Positions 46,869 to 59,528 of a stretch of 64,000 nt of DNA are shown here, piece after piece. Source of the DNA: Akebia trifoliata (Eukaryota; Streptophyta; Magnoliopsida; Ranunculales; Lardizabalaceae). A model generated the notes under the pieces. It worked only from the letters and a program-made list of their open reading frames with translations, was not told the origin of the DNA and ran no database searches. Location of the stretch: contig CM030710.1 of assembly GCA_017979445.1 (NCBI GenBank), positions 12,200,248 to 12,264,247 of the forward strand, in the 5' to 3' direction. Position numbers and translations under genes: made by a program. Position 1 is the first letter of the stretch. Every line of letters begins with the position of its first letter.

Positions 46869-47744
46869 CTAACTTGACTCAATAGAAATAATTAAATTAC
46901 CTAACTCAGTAGAAATAAAGGATTCATCAATCATGTCGAACTGAACATGACTAATAGGACTGACAGAACCAGTCTCAACATGTAGCACAGGACTCATTAC
47001 ATGATAATTGACAAGAAACCCGACCGCGGGTTTGATTACAGACTGAGGATTTGGGGTCCCCTTCTCAACTGACAACAATAAGGCACTATGATCTTCAATG
47101 AGCAACTGATCAATGTTGAGGGAGTCCAGGTTGAGTTGTTAGTCTTCAACTTTTTTTTCTTCCGCTTCTATGTTTGTTTCCTTTTCAGGCCAATCCATAC
47201 CAAAGAAGATTTCAAACCTAGGTAGAAAAGTACCTTTGATGTGATCAATAAATGACCCTAGGAACCCACAGTAACGGAAGTCTTCTCCTTCTTTCATGAC
47301 ATATCCATAAAGGGTCTTACGATAAGGCTTCATTTTAATCAGATCCGTGGTGCACCCTTGCTTCTTTGCACTTACCTTGTCCCGTTTCATCTTTCAATAT
47401 TGGGCCCAATCTTCCTTAGTAGGTACATATCCTAACTCGAATGTGTCGGTGACTTCTTTAATCATTGGTGCCTCTTTAATACCTTGTTGTTTGCGACCTA
47501 GGCCCATACCAGGAAAGAACCTCATGTTCTTGAACATGTTAGCCATAGAGCAATTGGAGGTATTTTCGATAGAAAAATATTCTTTTACCGAGTGATCCCA
47601 TTGGACTGAGCGTATCTTTTCAAATTCAAACCTGTTGAGTTCTACCCCCTGTTGTTCTAGCTGAATCTCAAGCAACGGCTCACTCTTGACCTCGGCACTA
47701 TTTACAATCCCTACAATCTCAACATCTCCGTGAAGGGTGATCAC
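46869..47744 (-). pseudogene. Protease-RT linker with G-patch-like segment
   Basis: ORF 47394-47744 contains NMRFFPGMGLGRKQQGIKEA and, further on, LGYVPTKEDW: the glycine-rich G-patch-like segment often found after the protease in Tat elements. ORFs 47139-47390 and 46869-47105 continue the linker in shifted frames. Whether an intron lies here, as known for some Ogre elements, cannot be judged. Confidence 0.6.
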
Positions 47745-47810
47745 CAGTCCATCTTTAATAAATTTAACCTTCTGATGTAGCGTAGAAGGTATGGCTTTGA
47801 TTTTGTGTAG

Positions 47811-48531
47811 TCATGGTCTTCCTAATAATAGATTAAAAGAAGATTGGATGTCTATGACCTGAAATTCTACAAGAAATTCAGTTATGCCTATAGACAATCG
47901 AAGGTGTAAAATTCTGAGTACATCCCTCTTAGTGTTATCATATGCCCTAACACCCTGATTAGTGGGCTTGAGATCTTCAACTTTAAATTCAAGGCAAGTA
48001 GCAGTCTTCAAAGGGCAAACATTCAGTGCACTACTGTTATCAATTAAAACCAGAGGTACCCTCATCCTGTTGCAGTTGACTGTAATGTGTAACGGCTTAG
48101 TGTGACTCGCTCATTCTTTTGGGAGATCTGAGTATGAGAAAGACAGTATGTTCTCCACATAAGTTGTCCTTACTATATTGGTCAGTTGATCGGGAGAAGT
48201 ATCGAGAGAGACTTGGGCTGTACTTAGCGTTTTGAGAACAGTCTCTCTATGGGTAGTGGAAGCCATGAGCAAACCCCAAACTGAGATATTGGCCCTTGAT
48301 CTTCAACTGCTTGATCATGGAGTCATCTTCTTTGATATTCTCTTTAATAGGATCTATTTCTTTTCTCGCCAAGACTACAGGATTGTCAACACGGAGTTTT
48401 GGTGGCTTAAATAATCTTCCTCCTCGGGTCATATGTCTAATTTCATCACAGGAGAGGGAGAAAGACTCATCTTCTTTAGTCAACAAGTATGGATCTTCAT
48501 CTGTCAAAGAGACAAGGCTTTTTGGGTTCAT
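47811..48531 (-). pseudogene. Protease region of element 2
   Basis: ORF 47811-48065 starts at VPLVLIDNSSALNV and ends LVEFQVIDIQSSFNLLLGRP, the classic first and last strands of the Tat-type aspartic protease. The active-site Asp is kept, but the usual DNG/DTG Gly is Ser (DNS). Upstream, ORF 48247-48531 contains the conserved EIRHMTRGGRLFKPP of the gag-protease junction. The two are separated by frameshifts. Confidence 0.85.
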
Positions 48532-48642
48532 TAGAGCTAACAGGTAACTAGTGAATGTGGGGCTACTATAATGATGTGGGATAGATAGTATGCATCGTCT
48601 GAGATTAGATCGAAGGGCTCGTAGCTTGTGGTGAAGACTTTG

Positions 48643-50125
48643 TCAGTGAAAGCTATTTTGATGATGGGGTAACTGGGTAGTTTGACTTGGATGAGATGGA
48701 TGAGAGATACAGTCAAATGGTAATTGGGTGTTGGAAACCATGTTCAGGGTTGGTGGAGGTTGATAGATAGGTAATGGATTAGTGGTGACATTTGGTGATG
48801 TTGGGCTAGGGATTGTGACCTTTTTGTTGTCATTAAGATTTTGAATGGCATGGCACAAGGTGATACATCGATCAGTGTGATGGCTAGGATTTTGATAGAA
48901 TTTACAAAATAAGTTCGGGTTGTGTCCGACTGGTAAAAGTCGGGATAAGAAGTCCCTTTTTCAACAGTTTTTGAAAGGTTACGGTAAGAGTCATCCCTAG
49001 ATTAGAAAATTGACAAGGAGTTCGGGGTTGACTTGGGTGAGTTTGATTATTGGTCCGGGCTGGAGGTTGAACTGGGCTGATGTGTTGACTATATAAACAT
49101 GGTTGGTACTAGGTTTGGAAACATAGGATTTCTTAGACTTATTGTCTAAGGGGTTAGAAAGAATCCTAGAGGCAAAAACATCCTCGAGTTGGCTTCCAGT
49201 TTGTAATAAGGACTTAAAAGTAGGGAGATGTTGGGCGACTAGGTGCTGAGCTTATCCTTATGTAAGGTTTTTTAAGATAATTGCCACTTATTCCTTCTCC
49301 GAGGGTCGATTCCACATTTGGGCAGCCTTGACTTTCCAACAGTCAATGAAATCAGTAAATGTCTCCCCATTCTTCTGTTTAGTTGACTCTAAATCCCTTT
49401 TTGAAGTTTTAATCTCGATACTGTACTTATACTGATGCCAAAAAGCCTTTGACATCTTCTCCCATGTACTTACTATAGTTGGATCTTGAGACATCAACCA
49501 TCGTAGAGCTGATCCTGATAGAGTCCGCTGAAATAACAATGTCATCTATTCATCACTGAGCCCCATAGTGCGCATGTTAGTAACATACACCTTAAGATGC
49601 ATTTTGGCATAACCTACCCTATTGAACTTGTCCATTTCAAGCATCAAAAATTTCTCTGACAAATGAATTTTAGGGATATGATTCAGAACTTCAATGCCTG
49701 CTACAATTTCATCAATACCCTTTATACTCTTCAGAGCTGACTCTAATTAAGACATCATATTTGCTAGTACAGGATTTTCATCAACATGTTCTTCATATTT
49801 GTCAAGTTCAAAGACCTCATGTGTACGTCTCATTGCATTTTCTTCTACCCTTTTTTCCATTTGGATCGTCAAGGGGATTGTCCGTTGATTGCGAAATTTG
49901 TTTTAAAACTTCCACTTTGCCTTTTATACTGTTGATGTCATTGGCAAAGGCTGCCAAAATCTTATAGATCTCTGTAAACTCAGATTCTAAAGCCATCTCT
50001 GCCTGTTGACTTGGTACTGACGTTCGTTCTAACCGATTGGACTTACGACTCCAACTAGGAGGTGGACGCTTGAGTTTGGGTGCAATGATAATCCTAGACA
50101 CCCCATCAAAGATAAATTTAATCAA
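48643..50125 (-). pseudogene. gag of element 2, broken
   Basis: N-terminal part 49817-50125 (coiled-coil-like ESEFTEIYKILAAFANDIN). Capsid part 49288-49545 (TLSGSALRWLMSQDPTIVST, WEKMSKAFWHQYKYSIE, FTDFIDCWKVKAAQ). Knuckle-like CKFYQNPSHHTDRC at about 48905-48865, and a proline-rich tail 48643-48858. Stops and frame changes separate the parts. Known role: capsid and RNA packaging. Confidence 0.85.
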
Positions 50126-50339
50126 TTTCAGTGTTACCCCCTTGATAACATTTTAATGAGTCCTTTATTGAAGTACGTTCACCAATCCATTAAATAATCC
50201 ATTTATGCAATAATCAATTAAAAGAAAAATAAATGTTTATTCAAAAGAAAAATAGCTTTATTGGACATATTAGAAAATTATTAACAAAGAACATTTTCAT
50301 TGGATAACATCTTTCAACAAATCTAACTTAAACTATTTT

Positions 50340-51515
50340 TTACATGGACGCTTGGCTTTGTCTTGATGGTCATCAGGATTGCTAGAACTATCAGGCTTGA
50401 TCATTTTGGCTTTAACAACTGGCTCTTTGAATTCTGCTTGTCCATTTGGATACCTTAAGGTGCGTTTGTTCCAAACCTTCTTAATGAGATGCACTAACTT
50501 TTCAGTCAATGGTTCGGGAGGGACGAAGTCTTTGTATTGAGAAAGATAACTCTATAGGTACATCATACTACTCTAAGATCAATTCAGGTCTGTAGAAAGA
50601 TGTTTCTTCTAGTCCGAACAAACGGACATAATAAGATCCTTTGGTTCCTAGAACAGGGGCATCAGTCATCCACCAATGACATCTGAAATCAATATAACGA
50701 GCAATGTGAGAGTCCAACCATTTGTTCCGAGCCTTGAATGAGTTGTGTCGCACAATCAGGTTTTTTTTGAAAAAATGTTCTGGTCCATACTCAAGGTTTG
50801 AAAGAATGTTTACAATTTTGAGACGGTCACAAAGTCACATATAGAGTAGGTATGGGCTTCCTTTGAAGCTTTCTCTCTTACCATTCTTTATGGCTTCTAG
50901 ACTTGAGAAAGTTTCAATTAGGATGAGAGGTACAGGATTGGCTTTTCTTGAGAGTTGGGAGGCTAATTCTATGAAAGATTCAGGGACAGTTTGGCCATCA
51001 CTTTTGGAGGTCAGTATGTATTTGGCTAAGATTCCTAAATACAAATGGTAATCTCTAGTGGCTCGCCAGGTTTCTGATTTCACATTGATGGAGTGACTTT
51101 GGAAGCTATACAGACCAAATAAAGGTATTAAATCCAATCTCCAGTTATGGACTAGGGCCTTGGCTTCTCCCTTTGAAATGTTCAGTCCTGTGGTGAGGTC
51201 ACCAGAATATCCTATCTTCAATATAGGCTTGACTAGAGGTTCTGAAGTGGATATCCCCAGGATACCACAATAATCCTCGTGAGTGGGACACAAGTGCATA
51301 CGCCCAATATAGAATATGTGAAGGTAAGGGTTCCAACGTTTAGCCATAGCACATAAGAGGTTCCAGTCTATCTCAAACTTGTAGAAGTATAGAGCACATC
51401 TCAACATGAATTTTTCGAAGTTGATTTTCTCTACAGGGTACATCCCCATGATGGTTGTTTTGACCAATTGGTCGATTGGGTTATTGCCTGCGGCTAGCAT
51501 CCTGCTTTGACACAA
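50340..51515 (-). pseudogene. Ogre-specific ORF1 upstream of gag
   Basis: The main open part is 50835-51515 (226 codons), followed after a gap by 50568-50753 and a frameshifted lysine-rich tail ending near 50340. It shows MHLCPTHEDYCGILGI, AKALVHNWRLDLIPLFGLY and, in the second part, CHWWMTDAPVLGTKGSYYVR with LFGLEETSFYRPELILE. These resemble plant-transposon/mobile-domain-like proteins of the DUF7745 type. Known: Ogre elements carry an additional ORF of unknown function before gag. It is expressed with the element RNA if the LTR is active. This copy has at least one stop. Confidence 0.75.
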
Positions 51516-52303
51516 AAGGGTATTTCAGTACATTTTTAAAGTCAATGCAAAATATATTTTTGTAAGTCATTTTTCATGAAAGAATAAATCATTTTCCTCA
51601 CTCTTTTTAAAAAATTTTTTTTTTTGGAAAACCTTTTTTTTTTGGAAAATATTTTTTTCTTGAATTAGCAAAAAGTTTGAATATCTTTTTGATTTAAATG
51701 GCCCGACCCATCATGATTGTTGAATCGAGATGGACTGGGTCATTATGAATCAATGTCAAGTTTAAAATGGATTCTTTATTGGGTTGGTGCACCCAGTAAT
51801 ACAGTAATTTTGAATCAGTTTAAACAAAAAGATTGATCCTCGAAGACAAATCGTACACTCTTGATCTCATCATTTGTAAGGTCCATTCAAACAACCCCGG
51901 AACACCCATGATAAGATCGAGTTGTGACGTAAAGGGGAGGTTTCTAGACTCTAGGATTACTACGTGCAATACAATTTATCTAACCATCCTTGCCCAAGTG
52001 CACCTATATACCTCTCGAGCGTACTCAATCAGACGGTACGTGGTGACTTGGCTTTATATACCGTATAGGTGATAATCTAAAAAGTCTAACCCACTTTTCT
52101 GAAGTCAGAATAGCTAGTTTAATACCCAGTTGAGAGGTGGCGCATGATGCTGAGCAAGGACCCTCTTAAATACCTCTCGTCTAGAATAGACGTAATCTAT
52201 TCCCCTCGTACAATAGGATACAACTGGACAAGATCTTGCTTAGTCACTGATTTTTACCAAGAAGTGCAATTGGTGAACTTAGATTATCTTTGATATACCC
52301 TAT

Positions 52304-54072
52304 TGAAAGCGCCCTCGATCCGCGGGGTGCGCGGATCCGCTTTTGACCCTTGAGGTTTGGGAGTCGCCACCTAGTTGTTATGGTCTAGGAACCAAATTGA
52401 CTCTAAAAAAAAGCAAACTAATCTACGAAAGAGAAAAAGAGTCCGGGGATCACGTTACGGGGTTGGAAGGTGTTAGGCACCAACCCCGCCCGGCCAAAGC
52501 CGGTCTCTACTAATTTCCCAAATATATCACATTGCTAAAAACCTAGATAAAAATAAAAATAAAAAAATTCATACCTTTCCGATAGCAAGGATTTTGCTCC
52601 CTCAGATCTGACAAAAAGAGCTCCTTGTACTGTACTCCCTTGCTTTGTTCTGTCTCCGGATTTGACTTCGGATCCCCTAGATCAAGGTATCTCTTTGTTT
52701 CTGAATCTGAACTCTTCAAGTTTGTTGCGGATTTGGAGGTATTTTTGGAGGGATTTTAGGTGTTTTCTAGACTAAAATTGAAGGGGGGATGTTAGGTAAG
52801 GAGTTGGGACTCCAAAACTAGGGTTTATGGGGGGCTAGGGGAGCTTTTAGACCTACTTCTCCTAGGGTTTATGATTTGATACGAAAATAGGGTGTGAGCA
52901 CCTCTATTTATAGATGTTTTTAGGGGTTAATTTGGATAGAATTAGTGTTTAATTAGAGATCTTTTAATTAGAGTTGTGTTTTAGTTTGACTTGTTTTAGG
53001 TAGAATTGTGTTTTAATTAGAATTGTTTTAGGTAGAATTGTGTTTTAATTCAAATTATTTTAGGTAGAATTGTTTTTAAGTTAGAACTCTATTAGATAGA
53101 GTTATTATTTAATTAGAATTCTATTATGACTTTTGGTCTTATTTGATTGACTTTTAATGTTTTGACTTCAGTCTTAATTGATTGACTTTTAATATCTTGA
53201 CTTCAGTCTTGCTTAATTGACTTTAATTTTGACTTTAGTCTCACTTGATTGACTTTAATACCTTGACCTTAGTCTTGCTTGATTTACTTTTAATTTTTGG
53301 AGAACCCCCTCTAAAATATCTTTAATTCTTTGGACCCCCAAATGGAGGGGTCCTTAAATAAATATCCCACGAACCCTCAACAATTTTGCCTGAGAGTCCG
53401 ATTAATCGATTTTTTAGGTTCAAAATTTTAAATTAATTTCATTAATGTTTAAATTTAATTATTTAATGTTTTATTTATTAATTTCGAAATTTTTTATCAT
53501 GAAAATTGTGAAATTACCGTTTTACCCCCGGAGATGACTTTTCACGTTTTAAGTCGATTTTTAATGTTCTAGGATGTTTTAGAATCGGTTTTTCATAAGG
53601 AATTCAATGAGAATGTTGGTTTGTGTCATTTATGAAATTTTTTATGTGAAACGATCATGAACTTTATGAGGGGCATTTTCGTAATTTTGTCAAATTCTGT
53701 TAAAATTAGTGAAATGATTTATTTGGTTCCGATTTATCATTTTATGTGTTCGAATGGGTTTTCCTAAGCGTAACGTAGGCTCTAGGGTTGTTTTGAGGTT
53801 AGGGGTATTTTGGTAATTTGGTAATTTTTAGTGATTTTTATCGTGAAATTTCTTTTTGGTCTGCAAGGTGATGATTTCTATGTTTCTGGGGTCGTATTTT
53901 CCTAGCGTAGCGTGATTTCTAATATTTTGTCAGTTCGAGATACCTCATCCGGATTTCTGAAGCATTTCTGGTAACAAAGTAAAGCAATAGAATACACATC
54001 CATCATTGGGAATCATTGCAATCGGATTGACGAGTTGATTAATCAGGCGGATGCAAAAATGGGGTGTCTACA
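52304..54072 (-). repeat. Solo LTR nested in element 2 leader
   Basis: TGAAAGCG...GTCTACA, 1769 bp, flanked by CCTAT on both sides (52299-52303, 54073-54077). The uninterrupted homologous sequence in element 1 (about 7840-7880) confirms the empty site. TATA box 52904-52913 (minus). U5 decamer 52360-52369. 52930-53290 contains diffuse repeats of AGTCTTGATTGACTTTAAT-like words. Confidence 0.95.
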
Positions 54073-55095
54073 CCTATAGGTACGAGTTTAGGGTTGTAGC
54101 TTTCATAAATGATTTAGCATCCCACAAGGGGACCAACCACGTACTAGTATTACGTTGACAATCAGGACATGTGACTATGCGACTTACAATAGGTCAAAGG
54201 CTCAGGCCACTCTAGCCTGGGTGCATCGATATACCTTTCAGAGTTACCTGATCAAATGGTACTAATACTCCATTTTATATGCCCTAAGGTACGTGATTGG
54301 AGTTGTGATTTTCATGAATGATGTCGCATATCCAAGGAGATCGGACCACGCACTAGTGTCACGTTGGCTATAAGGACATGCAAGCGTGCAATGCAACAAA
54401 ATAAACGTGCTAGCGGTGTATGCAAACAGGGTGGGGTGCGCTCGGGGTCTTTTTCAAACAAATAAGCCCATGGGTCAAATTAAACCATACAAACAAGGAT
54501 ATATATTGATCAGGAAAAATAAAAGACAACATCATATCGTTCAATTAAAGATCAAAGCTTGCACATCTCATGTATGCATCAATTATGATTATGGAAAATC
54601 AATCAATGAATCTGGCATAGAGTATTTGATTAGATCCAATCATTGCAATAGGCACAAATTATAATTTTCATGGTCCAATCAAAGGTTGCTTTTGGGCAGT
54701 CCAAAATAATTCGAGGTTTCAATGAGTATTAGATTGAAGATAGCATGATAGCTGTTGAGATTTGGAGTGATGAATCCCCTCTTTTCTAGAAAAGAAAAAT
54801 TTTATAATAGAAGAGAAACTAAAAAAACATGTTATTAACAAATCACTAAACAAATTGTTATTATTATTTAAAAAAAAAAAACAAATATTACTAACTATTA
54901 AAGGAGAAAAAAAATGTCCACTTATGTTGCCACACCAATTTTTACACGCTTGACAAGGAAAGAGAAATTAACCATCATTCTGATGAACTGCTACACGTAG
55001 AAACTGGCATGCCAATAAGAGGAAAAAAAACTTTCTTTGACTGCTAACAACTACGAGAAGAAAGAAAAAAAAACCTACATTTTTTTATAGAAAAA

Positions 55096-55266
55096 TGCTG
55101 ATATGACCAAAGAGTATTTACTGCAATTCTCACAAATCTGATGTGGGACACGCATATAATCATAGATTTTGTTTTTTCGTGATACGTGTAAAAATTATTC
55201 ACAGTTATGTATACATGTCTGCGTTAGAATTGTGAGAATCACAGTAAATACTATGTCACCCTGGCA
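55096..55266. mobile_element. MITE-like inverted-repeat element, copy 2
   Basis: Arms TGCTGATATGACCAAAGAGT and its imperfect counterpart ending CACCCTGGCA. Interior homologous to copy 1 at 25497-25661. Flanked left by seven T plus AT and right by eight T plus AT. Confidence 0.75.
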
Positions 55267-56758
55267 TGACTTTTTTTTATTATAAAAAAAGAAAAAGAAA
55301 AAATCAATACAAAAAGCCTTCTCCACGTAAATCCGAAATCAAGAAATTTATAAGCAACTCAGGTCTTTCGATCAGGGTTGATCCAATGGTCCAAACAACA
55401 ATCTTCAACTTGATAAATTGGTTTAGTTGCAAGATTACAGTCGGCTAAGGAGTGGCAGAGATACTAGAGAATAGATCATCATCAAGAAAGGATTAGACCT
55501 ATCAAATATTTAGTTGCCATCAGCAAAGAGATGGATATTTGAATTTCCCTAGGCCGATCGTAAACTTAATTTTGCCACTGTCAAGATCGGATCGTGGGCC
55601 TCAAAAGAATTTTAAGGAGATGAAACCGATTATTCTCACTTCCCTTAAATTGTTCTGATGATTCATAAATAGAAATTAATGGTTTTATGCGGTTTCTTCG
55701 AGGTTCAAAACGACATGATCAAAGAAATCTAGATTCTAAAACCCCGTAGACCTCACCGACCATTCCGAAGATGCAGAAAAGTTTCAACAAGTTCAAATCG
55801 GGAAGAGAGACTCCAAAAGGAAAAATAACAAAACCTCAAATCGGAGCATCGATCCTAGATTTCAAAACAAAGCCTAAAATTTCCAAGACTTGATCAAACA
55901 AACCAAATAAAATGACGATAGAGGCCAGACAGATTGCCTTGAAACGATGTTCAAGCCTCTCTACGGTACTAATTTGGAACACCTTTATTCAATGTTTCGA
56001 TCTCTCTCTTTCTCCGGATAAAATCACATTAACTCATTCCGAATCTTTGAGTTTCCTAATAATCTGAACTAGCAAACTCTAAGATTTTCTCCGACGGATG
56101 AAGGAGAGACCACCTTTTGGTTGAATTATTCAAAATCGAGTCGATTTATCTATGTATCTCTATCAGCAAGAATTAAAAAAAAAATCGATCAAAATGGAAG
56201 GTTTAAACCGATCGGCCTGGGAGACTAAACCAATTGGTTTCAGTTGAGAACAATAAAACAGGGTGTAAAAAAATAGATTTAAAACACAAGGGTAAAAAAA
56301 AAAACCCCCTTTTTACTAAAGATACACCCCCTATAAAATCGATTTAAAGCAATCACATTATTATTGTTGCCAACAGCAACCCAAAAATTTCTTTTTTTTT
56401 TTTACTGTCAATGGACATAAGCCTGAATTTTAAAAAAAAAATACCTCAAAAGGGCAGATAGACACACACCTAAAAATAATTAAAATAAAAAATTCACGAT
56501 TCAACGATCATCATTCCATCTTTAATTAACTTCTCGAATTTTTTTTAGGGTCATCCCAAATGACCTTTGATTGAACCATAGAAAATAACATGCCAAAACC
56601 AAATATTTAAAGTCCAAACAAATGATCAATAATTGAGCCAACAAGAATAGTGAAAATAGAAATAAACAGATAAACAAATGGCTAAAAATAAAATAAATAA
56701 CTAGGTCATTCTGGTGATATTCCCATACTTGGGATTTTTCAAGTCTGATCCTCAATAA

Positions 56759-56776
56759 TCTCCAATGGAGTCATCA
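56759..56776 (-). other. Primer-binding site of element 2, tRNA-Arg type
   Basis: On the minus strand TGATGACTCCATTGGAGA, a mutated form of the tRNA-Arg complement, one base from the LTR, exactly as in element 1. Confidence 0.7.
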
Positions 56777-56777
56777 C

Positions 56778-57576
56778 TGAAAGCGTCATCGATCTATGGG
56801 GTGTGTGGATCCGCTTTTGACTTTGAAGTTTGGGAGTCGTCACCTAGTTATTATGGCATAGGAATCGAGCTTTGACTCTAAATAGATAAAAAATAATTAA
56901 TCTATGAATAAAAAAGAAACTATGACTCGGGGATCATGTTATGGGGTTCGAAGGTGTTAGGCACCAACCCCGCCCGACAAATGCCGATCTCTATTATTTC
57001 TCAGAAAGATTACATTGCTAAACGACATAAAATAAATAAAAAAATAAAAAAATATATACCTAGATGATCGCAACGATTTGTTCCCTCAGATTTGGTAGAG
57101 AGACTTCTCGTATGAGATTCCTTACTTCGTTTCTGTCACTGAATCCGCTTCTGATATCCAAGATGAAGTATTAGCTTCCTAGATCTGAGGGTTTTCTAAT
57201 TTTTTTGATAGATTTTTAAGTATTTTTGAAGGGTCTCTGGGTATTTTTTGAGTAAAAATTAGGGTTTGGATTATCGATAAGGGGTTAGGACTTCAAAATT
57301 AGGGTTTAAAGAAGGCTAGGGAGACTTTTTGACCTACTTTTCTAGGGTTTTCTTTGACTTCAAAATTAAGTTGTGGAGGCTCCTATTTATAGATTTTTTT
57401 TGGAAGAATTAGGGTTTGACTAGGTCTCCTTTTAGATAAGGTGAATTAGGATTTTGACTAAAGTCTTATTTGATTGACTATGTTTCTTTAAATTAGGGTT
57501 TTAATTAGGGTTTTGACTTAAGTTTTATTTGATTGACTAGGTTTCTTTATATTAGGATTTTAATTCTTACGTACAA
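56778..57576 (-). repeat. Element 2 5' LTR, part left of the element 3 insertion
   Basis: Matches 40194-40980 throughout (for example GATCGCAACGATTTGTTCCC at 57066) and stops at 57576 where element 3 begins. TATA at 57383-57392 (minus). Confidence 0.9.
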
Positions 57577-57989
57577 TGTGAAATCACCTCGACCCTTGCG
57601 GTCGTCCGTTAAATAGCGGATTAAGGGTCTGATCTACGTATCTTGAGGATTTTTAAAAGAATAGGGAGTCGCCACCTAGTTTAGGTCTAGGAACCAAAAT
57701 TAACTCCAAATGGATATGGGTCGGTCCGTGGATCAGAGAGATGGGTAAGGGGTCAGGTTACGGATTTCGGAAGGTGTTAGGCACCGAACCCGCCTGATCA
57801 AGATGATCAGTCTCTACTATAATACAAAAATATCCTACGGTCAACATTCAAAGACTAAAAGTCAAGCTAGGGTCCAAACATCATCAAATTGCATCGGATT
57901 TACTAAACAAATCCTACGGTTAAAATAATTACATGATTTAATGAGGCATACATGACACAAAAATTTAATGGATCAATTCGATCATATTT

Positions 57990-58640
57990 TAAACAATACG
58001 AAATCGATTTTCAATGCCGCGTATATAAGATTAGTGAATTGGCTCAATGACGATATTTTATAAAAAAGATTCGATTTTTCAACCATTACGTGTATTAAAT
58101 TCAGTGGGTTATCTTCACAAATTTTAAGTTGCCACGTATATTAAATTGGTGAGTTAACTACGTGCCTAATTTTAAAATAAAATCGATTCAAATTTTCAAT
58201 GTCCCAAAAATCAGCGAGTCGACTCGCAATTTGTTAACCAAAAGAATCCTAATTTTTTGAATCTCTACATGTATTAAATTTGTGATTTAACCCACGTGCC
58301 TTATTTTTTAAAAATTCGATTCAAATTCTCAATGTCCCCAAAGTCAGTGAGTCGACTACCAATTTTTATATCATAAGAATCACAATTTTTTTTCGGAATC
58401 GCCACGTGTATTAAATTGGTGATTTAACCCACGTGTCTAGTTTTAAAAAATTCAATTCCAATTCTCAATGTCCCCAAAATCAGCGAGTCGACTCGCAATT
58501 TGTTTACCAAAAGAATCTTGATTTTTTTTTAAATCGCCACATGTATTAAAATCAGTGAGTCGACTCACATGTTTTTAATCAAAGAAATTCGAGTTGGAAT
58601 TTTGCAATGCACACAAAAATCCAAGAGTCAACTCGTTGAT
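57990..58640 (-). repeat. ~135-bp tandem repeat inside element 3 LTR
   Basis: AATGTCCCCAAAATCAGCGA and following GTCGACTCGCAATTTG recur at about 58198, 58331 and 58467, each followed by CACGTGTATTAAATTGGTGA-like text. Four to five diverged units. Confidence 0.75.
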
Positions 58641-59507
58641 TTTTTATTTATTGAGGAAAATCGATTTAAAATTTTTCGTATACAAAAAAAAAAAAATTGA
58701 GTCGATGAATACCTATGTTAATGATTTGGTCCAATAAAAAAAATCGATAAATCGACCCAATAACATTAACACCAATGAGCTGGTCCACCAACTTGATATT
58801 AGCGAATTGATTCAATCAATCTATCAACAAAAAAATGGGCGAATCGATCCACTAACATTTCAAAAATATAAAAGTGGTCATTAGTGCCACGTATACCCCG
58901 AAAAATCGGTGAATTAATTTATATGCATAAAATTACGCAATCAAGAATAAAAATAAATAAATAAATAAGAAAAAGAAAAATGACCTTCGCCTAATGATTT
59001 TGGAAGCTTGGATTCCTTCAAAATGAACCTTGAAATAGCGTGTGCCGCCAAAAGGTGTAGCAAGAAAATGATGACCGCTATGGGGTGTTGCTGTTACGGG
59101 ACAAGATGGAAAATTAAAACAAGATGGTTGAGGCCATTTTGGACGCTCAAGAAAAGATGGGTGCAATGTTACAGTGGTAAAAAAGTGGGCGAGAACGGCG
59201 TTGCTGCTGTTGGGAATTGGAGGAGAAGGAGGGTACAAGGAGTGGTTGCTATTGTATATGAAAAAAAAAAAATAGTTGCTCCTTCTCTAATGGTTGCTTG
59301 AGGCCGTTGCTATAGGAGAGGAAGAGAGATGGCTGAGGTTTTATGGGCTGTCTTGGATCTACTTCTAATAGGTGGGCAAAGTAGGGGCGTTGAGTACATT
59401 AACGATGGAAAGTGAGTGAATGTATGACGAAGGGGTTGCTGTAAATTAGTGGAAAAGGTGAATAAATAGCAGAAACGTTGGTGGTAGAAGAAGGTAGTGG
59501 TAGAGAC

Positions 59508-59528
59508 GTCTTATATATATATATATAT
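59508..59528. repeat. (TA)n microsatellite
   Basis: About ten TA units inside the element 3 LTR. Confidence 0.9.

Larger units (their letters stand above)
51540..56758 (-). other. Element 2 leader with nested insertions
   Basis: Long non-coding leader between primer site and ORF1. 51880-52303 plus 54078-54450 match 7550-8300 of element 1, and 56460-56758 matches 1213-1560. A solo LTR (52304-54072) and a MITE (55096-55266) are inserted. 55450-56400 is UTR-like without ORFs. ORFs 51833-52072 and 54386-54664 lie in shared non-coding sequence and are not genes. Confidence 0.75.
40194..57576 (-). mobile_element. Element 2: large Ogre-like LTR retrotransposon, 5' LTR interrupted
   Basis: Paired LTRs 40194-41785 and 56778-57576 (truncated by element 3) are close to 90% alike by eye. 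Between them, read right to left, lie a tRNA-Arg primer site, a long leader, ORF1, gag, protease, RT, RNase H, integrase, a 33-bp minisatellite and a polypurine hairpin. The internal region is about 15 kb, or about 13.2 kb without the nested solo LTR. An extra ORF upstream of gag, the tRNA-Arg primer and the large size are hallmarks of Ogre elements. Coding parts contain stops and frameshifts. The rest of the 5' LTR, matching 40981-41785, is expected right of element 3, beyond the window. Confidence 0.9.
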
